This document shows, piece after piece, positions 58,118-64,000 of a DNA stretch of 64,000 nucleotides. Numbering within the stretch: the stretch's first letter is position 1; every line of letters starts with the position of its first letter. The position numbers were made by a program, and so were the translations under genes. Origin of the DNA: Listeria seeligeri serovar 1/2b str. SLCC3954 (GTDB taxonomy: Bacteria > Bacillota > Bacilli > Lactobacillales > Listeriaceae); assembly GCF_000027145.1 (NCBI RefSeq), contig NC_013891.1, positions 2,232,001 through 2,296,000 on the forward strand, written 5' to 3'. The notes beneath the pieces were generated by a model. That model was given only the letters and a program-made list of their open reading frames with translations. It was not told where the DNA came from and made no database searches.

Positions 58118-58746
58118 TAATCTAAATTAATTTCCGCAAAAGAAGAAACGACTGTCGCTTCTTTAGGAAATGCAATGGTTTTAGTTGCTTCATTTGGCAC
58201 AATATAAACTTTTAAACCTGCTTGTATTGCTGATATTGCCCCGTTTTTTGAGTCTTCTATCGCGATTGCTTCTGCTGGTTTCACACCTAAAGCCTCTACA
58301 GCTTGCTTATAAAGCGCAGGATGTGGCTTAATTTCATCCACATGATCTGCCGTTTGGATAGTCTCAAAATCTGCTAAAATCCCCAACCGATCAAGTGTCG
58401 ACTCAATCCAATCATAACCAGAACTAGTTGCTAGTCCAATCTTATACCCTTTCGCCTTCACATCTTGGAAAAATGCTTCGAAACCTTCACGAAACCCAAG
58501 CGATTGTTGCCCAGTATGGCATGCTTCAGCAACTGTAGACAAAAATGCTTCTTTATCAAACTTTCCGTCCGTTGCTTCCATCATATAAGTAATGATAGGT
58601 TCTTCGCTCGTCCCAATAATCTGCTGATAAATCTCATCTGGCAAATCAATATTATAGGTTTCTTTTAAATAATTCATCGTCTCGCTATACCATAAATTCT
58701 CTGTATCAAGCATGGTCCCATCAAAATCAAAAACTACTGCCTTCAC
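58117..58746 (-). CDS. HAD phosphatase, beta-phosphoglucomutase-like
   Basis: This 209-residue HAD protein has motif I DFDGTMLDTE (residues 6-15), a helical cap and motif III/IV EDSKNGAISAIQAGL. It resembles beta-phosphoglucomutases and sugar-phosphate phosphatases. The GTG at 58746 is the likely start, 6 nt after AGGAGG. The TTG two codons earlier abuts the ribosome site. The substrate is unknown. Confidence 0.85.
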   Translation of the reverse strand: MKAVVFDFDGTMLDTENLWYSETMNYLKETYNIDLPDEIYQQIIGTSEEPIITYMMEATDGKFDKEAFLSTVAEACHTGQQSLGFREGFEAFFQDVKAKGYKIGLATSSGYDWIESTLDRLGILADFETIQTADHVDEIKPHPALYKQAVEALGVKPAEAIAIEDSKNGAISAIQAGLKVYIVPNEATKTIAFPKEATVVSSFAEINLD

Positions 58747-58819
58747 ATGCAACCTCCTAGTATAAGTGATGATTTTATTGTAACATAGATAAACTATTTA
58801 ATAAATCTTCCAAAAAGGG

Positions 58820-58872
58820 TTGCATTTTTAGCAAAAAACGAATAATATTGAAGTTGTGGTTTTTAATGTTCG
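58820..58872 (+). promoter_or_regulatory. Promoter and PurBox pair of the purine permease
   Basis: A -35 TTGCAT (58820-58825) and -10 TAATAT (58843-58848) have a 17-bp spacer. PurBox 1, CGAATAATA (58839-58847), and inverted PurBox 2, TAATGTTCG (58864-58872), are separated by 16 bp, the spacing used by B. subtilis PurR. PurBox 1 overlaps the -10. Confidence 0.75.
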
Positions 58873-58918
58873 TTATTTACCATTTAGTAAGATTTAAAAA
58901 AAGGAGTGAAACACACGT

Positions 58919-60211
58919 ATGTTTCAATTAAAAGCAAACGGTACAGACGTTAAGACAGAAGTTATCTCTGGTTTTACTACATTCTTAACGATGGTATATA
59001 TCGTTGTAGTTAACCCGGCAATCCTTTCTGCAGCTGGAGTTCCATTCAATACTGTATTTATGGCAACAATCATTTCCGCAGTTATTGGTACATTATGGAT
59101 GGCGATTTTTGCTAATTACCCTATTGCGATTGCACCAGGACTTGGAATGAATGCCTATTTTGTAACAGTAGTAACAACAGAAAAACTAGATTATTCGGTC
59201 GCATTCGCTGCGGTCTTTGTAGCAGGTATTATTTTCTTATTACTTTCCTTAACACCGCTTCGTGAAAAAATCATCGAAGCTATCCCGCACAATTTAAAAG
59301 CAGGAATCACAGCTGGTATTGGTCTATTTATCGCTTTCTTAGGTTTCCGCATGACTGGAATTATTGTTTCTAATGATTCTAACTTGGTAGGCTTAGGAGA
59401 CTTACATTCGCCAGAAGCCCTTCTTGCCATTGTTGGTCTATTAATCACTTTAATTCTTTTAGCTCTAAATGTAAAAGGGGCTTTGTTTATTGGGATGATT
59501 GCGACAGGGATTATCGCATTCTTCACTGGCGAACTGAAATTTACAGATGGAATTGTCAAACTACCACCTATGCCAGAATTCGTTTTCACCAATCCGCTTC
59601 ATGCTTTTGGCGATGTCATCAGTTACGGCCTATATGCAGTTGTTTTATCTTTCCTACTTATAACAATTTTTGATACAACAGGAACAATGATCGGCGTTGC
59701 AAAAAAAGCTGGCTTAATGAAAGGCGAATCTTTACCTAACGCCAAACAAGCATTGATGGCTGATGCGGTTGCAACAAGTGTTGGTTCAATGTTCGGTACA
59801 ACACCTACAAGTGCTTATATCGAATCATCTGCTGGTGTGGCAACTGGTGGTCGTACTGGTTTAACAACACTTACTGTAGCCATTTTGTTTATGATTTCCG
59901 CTTTCTTCGCTCCACTTGTTGGCGCTGTATCTGGTATTTCTGCTATTACAGCTCCAGCACTTATCGTCGTCGGCAGTATGATGATTGGCGCTGTTAAAGA
60001 AATTGATTGGGATACTCTAGACGAAGCCTTCCCAGCTTTCTTAGTAATTTTAGCTATGCCACTTACTTCAAGCATTGCAATTGGTCTAGCTTTCGGATTC
60101 ATCTCTTATCCAATACTAAAAGTTTTTACTGGTAAATGGCGCGAACTTAACTGGTTCCTAATCGTCATCGCAATCTTATTCTTCATTCTCGTTGCGTTCT
60201 TACCACATTAA
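58919..60211 (+). CDS. AzgA-family guanine/hypoxanthine permease
   Basis: This 430-residue permease has about twelve membrane segments and belongs to the NCS2/AzgA branch. Typical segments are GFTTFLTMVYIVVVNPAILS at the N-terminus, NYPIAIAPGLGMNAYF and FGTTPTSAYIESSAGV. It imports purine bases with protons. The PurBox pair upstream places it in the PurR regulon, consistent with uptake under purine shortage. No guanine riboswitch is seen in the leader. Confidence 0.93.
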   Translation: MFQLKANGTDVKTEVISGFTTFLTMVYIVVVNPAILSAAGVPFNTVFMATIISAVIGTLWMAIFANYPIAIAPGLGMNAYFVTVVTTEKLDYSVAFAAVFVAGIIFLLLSLTPLREKIIEAIPHNLKAGITAGIGLFIAFLGFRMTGIIVSNDSNLVGLGDLHSPEALLAIVGLLITLILLALNVKGALFIGMIATGIIAFFTGELKFTDGIVKLPPMPEFVFTNPLHAFGDVISYGLYAVVLSFLLITIFDTTGTMIGVAKKAGLMKGESLPNAKQALMADAVATSVGSMFGTTPTSAYIESSAGVATGGRTGLTTLTVAILFMISAFFAPLVGAVSGISAITAPALIVVGSMMIGAVKEIDWDTLDEAFPAFLVILAMPLTSSIAIGLAFGFISYPILKVFTGKWRELNWFLIVIAILFFILVAFLPH

Positions 60212-60218
60212 TATTTTT

Positions 60219-60250
60219 AGCGTCTGCTAAGTAATAGCAGGCGCTTTTAA
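60219..60250 (+). terminator. Terminator of the purine permease
   Basis: Arms AGCGTCTGCTA (60219-60229) and TAGCAGGCGCT (60235-60245) with one wobble and a short T-run. Confidence 0.75.
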
Positions 60251-60317
60251 TTGGACAAAAAACAACTCTTTTGCTATAAAGAAGAGAGAAACTAATTAGA
60301 AATGAGTTGAACTTGTT

Positions 60318-60584
60318 GTGTTTTTAAAATCATTTTTAGCTGGTGTTGGTCTTGCTGCTGTTATTTTTCTAGCAAGCTTTATGACATCAAGCTACACGAT
60401 ATCCACTTTGTATTCCACTGCCACAACGATACTTGTATTTGCATCAATCATTTTATCGGCTTTCGTTTCTTTTGGGGGACGCAGTGGAAATCCAAGTCGA
60501 AAAAGCCAATTACGTTGGAGTATATTGCTTTTAGTTGCAGCAATCCCTTGCTTCATCGGTTTTATCGTCACTTTTTACTTTTAA
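60318..60584 (+). CDS. Small membrane protein (DUF5316-like)
   Basis: This 88-residue protein has three hydrophobic segments (about 5-22, 32-48, 68-87) and a short basic loop GGRSGNPSRKSQLRW. The GTG start has a poor ribosome site, so the exact N-terminus is uncertain. I believe it resembles DUF5316. Its function is unknown. It ends at a strong bidirectional terminator. Confidence 0.65.
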   Translation: MFLKSFLAGVGLAAVIFLASFMTSSYTISTLYSTATTILVFASIILSAFVSFGGRSGNPSRKSQLRWSILLLVAAIPCFIGFIVTFYF

Positions 60585-60588
60585 AATA

Positions 60589-60628
60589 AAAGAAGCATTC
60601 TCTTTCAAACAGAGAATGCTTCTTTTAC
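60589..60628. terminator. Bidirectional terminator
   Basis: Perfect arms AAAAGAAGCATTCTCT and AGAGAATGCTTCTTTT over a 7-nt loop. It serves the DUF5316-like gene and the DJ-1 gene. Confidence 0.92.
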
Positions 60629-61149
60629 TATTTTTCTAAGGCTGAAATTAATGCTGGTAAATATTCTGGTAAATCTGGTGGGCGGCGACTTGAAATAATA
60701 TGACCATCTGTTACAACTGGCTCATTGTGCCAAATTGCCCCTGCATTTGTCATATCATCTTTAATTCCCGGTGTACTAGTAACATTAACACCTTCCAAGA
60801 TTCCCGCAGAAACAAGAACCCAACCTGCGTGGCAAATTTGACCAATTGGTTTTTTCGCCTTATCAAAAGTGCGAACCAAATTTAAAACACTATCAAATCG
60901 GCGCAACTTATCTGGTGACCAACCACCTGGCACCAAAATCCCATCATAATCTTCTGCACGAACAGAATCAAAGTCATAGTCAGAAGTAACAGGAACGCCA
61001 TATTTCCCGTGATACACTTTTTTCGCTTCTTCAGCTACTAAATGAACAGAAGCACCTTCCTCACGTAATCTAAGTACTGGATACCAAAGCTCTAAGTCCT
61101 CAAAATCTTCACTGACTAGCGCAATTATCTTTTTGCCCTTCAAAGTCAT
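60628..61149 (-). CDS. DJ-1/PfpI-family protein
   Basis: This 173-residue protein has the class I amidotransferase-like fold of DJ-1/PfpI. The reactive cysteine is in IGQICHAGWVLVSAG near residue 105, and the acidic residue that tunes it is in SEDFEDLELWYP. Relatives are glyoxalases or chaperone-proteases that handle glycated or stressed proteins. It is transcribed from the minus strand downstream of LhrA. Confidence 0.9.
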   Translation of the reverse strand: MTLKGKKIIALVSEDFEDLELWYPVLRLREEGASVHLVAEEAKKVYHGKYGVPVTSDYDFDSVRAEDYDGILVPGGWSPDKLRRFDSVLNLVRTFDKAKKPIGQICHAGWVLVSAGILEGVNVTSTPGIKDDMTNAGAIWHNEPVVTDGHIISSRRPPDLPEYLPALISALEK

Positions 61150-61225
61150 CTGAATCTCCTCCTATCCTCTACTACAGTATAACAATAACTACTCGGTTAT
61201 TAAATTATTCCGCTTAAAAGAAGAC

Positions 61226-61262
61226 AAAAAAAGACGCTGAAAATAAACATTTTCAACGTTGC
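61226..61262 (-). terminator. Terminator of LhrA
   Basis: On the minus strand a 10-bp stem (one G-U pair) with a 6-nt loop is followed by seven Ts. Confidence 0.85.
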
Positions 61263-61497
61263 CATCATGTTCGGTCGTCTATGCATAACGGGATGAGGCA
61301 TAGACATAAACTACACGGCCAATGAGATGAATGAAAACAAATAATGATTTTGGTGTCTAAACAGATGTCTGACTAGTTGCCATTCTATTGGAAGATGGAT
61401 ACACCAAAAGTCATTATAACCATGATAGGGTCTTATCCCCATGAAAATCACATTTTTTCAAATGAAACTTTCATCAAGATAAAACTCTTTCCTATAA
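61230..61497 (-). ncRNA. lhrA: Hfq-binding small RNA LhrA
   Basis: A minus-strand promoter (-35 TTGCAA 61523-61528, 16-bp spacer, -10 TAAAAT 61501-61506) points to a start near 61497. A strong terminator has arms ACGTTGAAAA and TTTTCAGCGT, followed by seven Ts ending at 61226. The predicted length of about 268 nt equals the published LhrA length as I recall it, and LhrA is mapped between lmo2256 (DJ-1) and lmo2257. It pairs with Hfq and represses lmo0850, lmo0302 and chiA in L. monocytogenes. An annotated-size ORF overlaps its 5' end but looks non-coding. Confidence 0.78.
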
Positions 61498-61500
61498 CTT

Positions 61501-61528
61501 ATTTTACTATTGTTCTTGAAAATTGCAA
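61501..61528 (-). promoter_or_regulatory. LhrA promoter
   Basis: -35 TTGCAA and -10 TAAAAT are separated by 16 bp on the minus strand. Confidence 0.7.
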
Positions 61529-61662
61529 GTAAATAAATGTAGATTTTTTGTGACAATCCATAAAAATATTCTAAATTTTTTCCATTTCCTAAAAACTTAT
61601 GTAATAAATATAACACAAACAACTTATTTACTAAAATAAAAAGAACCCTATAAAGGTCCCTC

Positions 61663-61854
61663 TTAATCAAAAATTTCTACTACCATCCAAGAAATAATAG
61701 CGACTAATGGAATTAATACCCAAACATTATGACCAATCAGACTAGGACGAACATCAGGCTTATCTTCTAATAGTTGAATTCTCCCGCGTAAATCGTGTAC
61801 TTCTAGCTCTAAGTCTTGTACTTTATCCTCTAGTTCATACAAACGTTCTTCCAC
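61663..61854 (-). CDS. Small coiled-coil protein with C-terminal membrane anchor
   Basis: This 63-residue protein has a heptad-rich coiled coil at residues 1-32 (EERLYELEDKVQDLELEVHD) and one C-terminal membrane segment at about 44-62. The pattern suggests a tail-anchored, self-associating protein. Function is unknown. It is just upstream of the LhrA region on the same strand. Confidence 0.7.
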   Translation of the reverse strand: MEERLYELEDKVQDLELEVHDLRGRIQLLEDKPDVRPSLIGHNVWVLIPLVAIISWMVVEIFD

Positions 61855-61942
61855 TTTAATCCCTCCACACCTTTTCTACCCCTTATTATACTTGAGGGAA
61901 AATGAAAAACATCCTTCCATAGGCTGATTTATTGCTAATTTA

Positions 61943-61972
61943 TTGTCATACCGTTCCCCCGTTTGCTACAAT
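61943..61972 (+). promoter_or_regulatory. Promoter of the EIIA gene
   Basis: -35 TTGTCA (61943-61948) and -10 TACAAT (61967-61972) are 18 bp apart. Confidence 0.6.
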
Positions 61973-62004
61973 AAAAGAAAACTATCAACTGTTGGGGTGG
62001 AAAA

Positions 62005-62355
62005 ATGGAAATTCAAGTAGAAGAAGCTGTTGTAAAACTGATTTTGCATGGCGGAAACACACGTAAAGAAGCATATACTGCAATTGACTATGCGGAAAAA
62101 TATCAGTTTGACGAAGCAGATAAACATTTACAACTTGCACAGGCACAATTTCAGGAAGGTCATATTTGGCAAACTAAGCTAGTGTCTCTACGTGATTCAG
62201 AAGCGGTTTCCCGTCCATCATTTTTACTTATCCATGGCCAAGATCATTTAATGACCGCACAAGCTGAACTACAACTAGCCAAGCGGATTATTGAACAATA
62301 TAAGCATCAACAACGCTTAGAAGAACGATTAACTAAATTAGAACAGCAAGCTTAA
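62005..62355 (+). CDS. Lone PTS EIIA component, lactose/cellobiose class
   Basis: This 116-residue all-helical protein fits the LacF/CelC EIIA family. The phosphorylatable histidine lies in LIHGQDHLMTAQ near residue 76-80. No EIIB or EIIC gene is nearby, so it must phosphorylate a distant permease or act as a regulator. It ends head-to-head with the GNAT gene, overlapping by 4 bp. Confidence 0.82.
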   Translation: MEIQVEEAVVKLILHGGNTRKEAYTAIDYAEKYQFDEADKHLQLAQAQFQEGHIWQTKLVSLRDSEAVSRPSFLLIHGQDHLMTAQAELQLAKRIIEQYKHQQRLEERLTKLEQQA

Positions 62356-63227
62356 GCATGTGAAGTAGCTGGGAACAGAAAATACGGATCCGCTGTAAAT
62401 AAATTCGGACGCATAAATAACATGTCTTCTGTTTCAATAATATAGGCAGCATCAATATACTTATTTTTTTCTGGAGTAAAAGAAACATGGATTGTCTCAA
62501 TTTTTTTGTTCGCCAAAAAGCCGAGAACTTCGACTATATCTAGTTTTTTAGTGCTAATAATATCCAGTACATATAAATCTTCCTCTTCTTGCTCATAAAG
62601 AACGATTGCATCTAATTCTTCTATATAATAAATCGCATCTCTTAAAGCAATCAGCAGATAGAACATAAGCAAATCTTCACTATTTTTCACATCTAATATA
62701 GAGGAAAGCGGCACCCGATTAGAAACAATTCGACTTATTAGCTGAAAATCCAATTCATCATCTGGATTCAGCTTTTTTATTTTGTAATTCCGCTTTTTCA
62801 AACTAGTAGCATCCACTGTAAAACTACTTTCTTCCACCCGTTCAAATCCGAACTTTGGATAAAAATCCAGGACAGTATCATTTGCGAAAAGATAGAAAAA
62901 ATCATAGTCTTGTTCGTATTTACTAATCACATGATTTATTAATTCTTGAGCCAGACCTTGGTTTCTATAGTCAGGATGCGTCATAACCGTGCCAATCTGA
63001 AGAGCCCGGTAATCATTTCCTTGATAAATTAAATCCATTTTGTTAATGGAAACATTGGCAATGACTTTGTTTTTATCCAAATAAGAATAGCAAACATATT
63101 TATCATTCCAAAAACCTTGTTTATACCACTCTTCAAAATTAATATCAAAAATACTTTCTGCCAGGTCGTTGAAAGTTTTGCGATATAACTCATTGTCTTT
63201 GTAATCACTTATTAATTGATAATTCAT
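62352..63227 (-). CDS. GNAT-family acetyltransferase with C-terminal extension
   Basis: This 291-residue protein has an N-terminal GNAT domain (about 1-150) with the acetyl-CoA loop HPDYRNQGLAQELI and the GNAT end FYPKFGFERV. The C-terminal 140 residues have no recognised domain but are shared by some larger GNATs. The start MNYQL at 63227 has GAGG 9 nt upstream. The substrate is unknown. Confidence 0.8.
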   Translation of the reverse strand: MNYQLISDYKDNELYRKTFNDLAESIFDINFEEWYKQGFWNDKYVCYSYLDKNKVIANVSINKMDLIYQGNDYRALQIGTVMTHPDYRNQGLAQELINHVISKYEQDYDFFYLFANDTVLDFYPKFGFERVEESSFTVDATSLKKRNYKIKKLNPDDELDFQLISRIVSNRVPLSSILDVKNSEDLLMFYLLIALRDAIYYIEELDAIVLYEQEEEDLYVLDIISTKKLDIVEVLGFLANKKIETIHVSFTPEKNKYIDAAYIIETEDMLFMRPNLFTADPYFLFPATSHA

Positions 63228-63308
63228 TAGCTCCATCCTCTATTTCCTCGTATAAAAATAACAGGCATAACGCAAAAACACGTCCTACCTGTTTTTTTCT
63301 ATTTAATT

Positions 63309-63617
63309 TTAACGTATACCAAGTGCTATTTTTGCATAGCGTGACATACGATCTTTAGTCCAAGGTGGGTTCCAAACAAGGTTAACATTTGTATCCTTCA
63401 CTTCCGGGATATCGCTTAATGCCATTTGTACTTGCTCAGTTAAAATTCCAGCAAGCGGACAACCCATCGTTGTAAGCGTCATTGAAACAGTGCAAAGCCC
63501 ATCATCATCTAATTCTACATCATATACAAGTCCAATATTCACAATATCAATACCCAGCTCTGGATCGATAACTTGCTCCAATGCACCCATTAGATTTTCT
63601 TTCAGTTGCTCATCCAT
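63309..63617 (-). CDS. MIP18/DUF59 iron-sulfur assembly factor (YitW/SufT-like)
   Basis: This 102-residue protein of the MIP18 family aids iron-sulfur cluster maturation. The DPELGIDIVNIGLVYDV motif and the cysteine in TTMGCPLAG are typical. The start MDEQL at 63617 has GGAGG 10 nt upstream. A Fur box overlaps its promoter. In Bacillus the yitV hydrolase gene also lies next to yitW. Confidence 0.9.
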   Translation of the reverse strand: MDEQLKENLMGALEQVIDPELGIDIVNIGLVYDVELDDDGLCTVSMTLTTMGCPLAGILTEQVQMALSDIPEVKDTNVNLVWNPPWTKDRMSRYAKIALGIR

Positions 63618-63653
63618 GAAGTACATGCCTCCTTTTTGCAATTTTGTACATTT

Positions 63654-63686
63654 ATTGTATCATATATGAGAATGATTTTCATTATA
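63654..63686 (-). promoter_or_regulatory. Fur box and promoter of the SufT/YitW-like gene
   Basis: GAGAATGATTTTCATTATA (63668-63686) matches 16 of 19 positions of the Fur consensus GATAATGATTATCATTATC. It covers the -35 (ATGAAA, 63677-63682). The -10 TACAAT is at 63654-63659, with a 17-bp spacer. Confidence 0.75.
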
Positions 63687-64000
63687 AGAATTTCTCAAAA
63701 AAACTAACCCCTTCAAGCATTCCTTCAACAGAAACTTTATGTTTAGCATTATTGTCGACCACAAATTTAACATTATCTGCTAAGCTTTCCTCTACAAGTG
63801 TTTGGTACAGTTTCTCACTATAAGCGAAAGGAACAACATCATCCTTTTTCCCGTGCCAAAGTAGTAAAGGTCGGTTGTTAATTTTTGTGATATTTTGCGT
63901 TAAATCATATTTTTGCAAGGCTAGTATCCGCTCATCTACATCATATGGGAAAGTAAGCCCTTGTGATGCTGCATATTTAGATAATTCTTTTGCGAAATCG
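63682..64000 (-). CDS. Alpha/beta hydrolase, YitV-like (3' part)
   Basis: The last 106 codons of this protein are visible, open to the edge of the window. The end of the alpha/beta-hydrolase fold is clear: PLLLWHGKKDDVVPF carries the catalytic Asp and NNAKHKVS the His. It precedes the YitW-like gene on the same strand, as in Bacillus. Its start lies outside the window. Confidence 0.82.
   Translation of the reverse strand, partial: DFAKELSKYAASQGLTFPYDVDERILALQKYDLTQNITKINNRPLLLWHGKKDDVVPFAYSEKLYQTLVEESLADNVKFVVDNNAKHKVSVEGMLEGVSFFEKFL

Noticed and set aside
61458-61670. Minus-strand open frame of 70 codons with a possible start over the end of the coiled-coil gene
   Set aside because: It has no convincing ribosome site, very AT-rich low-complexity content, and it overlaps the LhrA promoter and 5' end. 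It is more likely a chance frame over the RNA gene.

Overview
This window is a typical low-GC Firmicute chromosome. Protein sequences and gene order point to Listeria sensu stricto. From memory, the order matches the stretch of L. monocytogenes EGD-e from oppA (lmo2196) to just past the LhrA sRNA locus (lmo2256/2257). The species is not settled: several proteins, such as PrsA, look different from the EGD-e versions I remember. I see no rRNA, tRNA, insertion sequence, phage or CRISPR array. Most gene ends carry a strong intrinsic terminator, often serving two convergent genes. Many promoters and operators can be read directly.

Region 1 (1-15.3 kb) is housekeeping. It holds the 5' part of oppA (minus) with CodY-box-like sites, a small membrane protein, trpS behind a T-box leader, the peroxide pair ohrR-ohr, fabH and fabF with a FapR-like site, a GW-module autolysin, gpmA, clpB with a CtsR box, a BI-1 membrane protein, a HAD phosphatase, a two-part GNAT protein and an orphan HTH protein.

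Region 2 (15.4-31 kb) resembles the Bacillus hem-ecs-prsA-yha-yhe neighbourhood. It has hemE-hemH, an HmoB/Isd-LmHde-type heme monooxygenase, ecsA-ecsB, hit-yhaH, a DUF3267-like protein, prsA, the nuclease operon yhaO-yhaN-yhaM, yheA, yheB and fumC.

Region 3 (31-38.4 kb) has a YxlE/F/G-like ABC module, class A PBP pbpA, a SigB-driven arsenate-reductase-like gene, a cation efflux protein and a CBS/CorC membrane protein with an unusual start region.

Region 4 (38.4-46 kb) is the shikimate/quinate (qui) locus: the LysR regulator QuiR, a TIM-barrel dehydratase/isomerase, a flavin oxidoreductase, a shikimate dehydrogenase and two MFS carriers. A shared 16-nt motif sits in front of both transcription units.

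Region 5 (46-52.5 kb) has a GntR-controlled ABC exporter with a clear palindromic operator, then alkylation-repair genes (ogt, adaA-like, alkD-like) mixed with a pseudouridine synthase, a VOC protein and an aldo/keto reductase.

Region 6 (52.5-64 kb) has a DUF47-Pit phosphate pair with a cre site upstream, the amino-acid ABC system arpJ plus ATPase plus aminotransferase, a HAD phosphatase, an AzgA purine permease behind a PurBox pair, a DJ-1/PfpI protein, the Hfq-binding sRNA LhrA, a small coiled-coil membrane protein, a lone PTS EIIA, a GNAT protein, a Fur-box-linked SufT/YitW protein and a partial YitV-like hydrolase.

I found no wholly new multi-gene system. The most worthwhile signals are regulatory: the paired qui motif, a hairpin between Shine-Dalgarno and start codon at 37.06 kb, a leftward terminator in the phosphate-transporter leader, and the PurBox, Fur, CodY and FapR sites.
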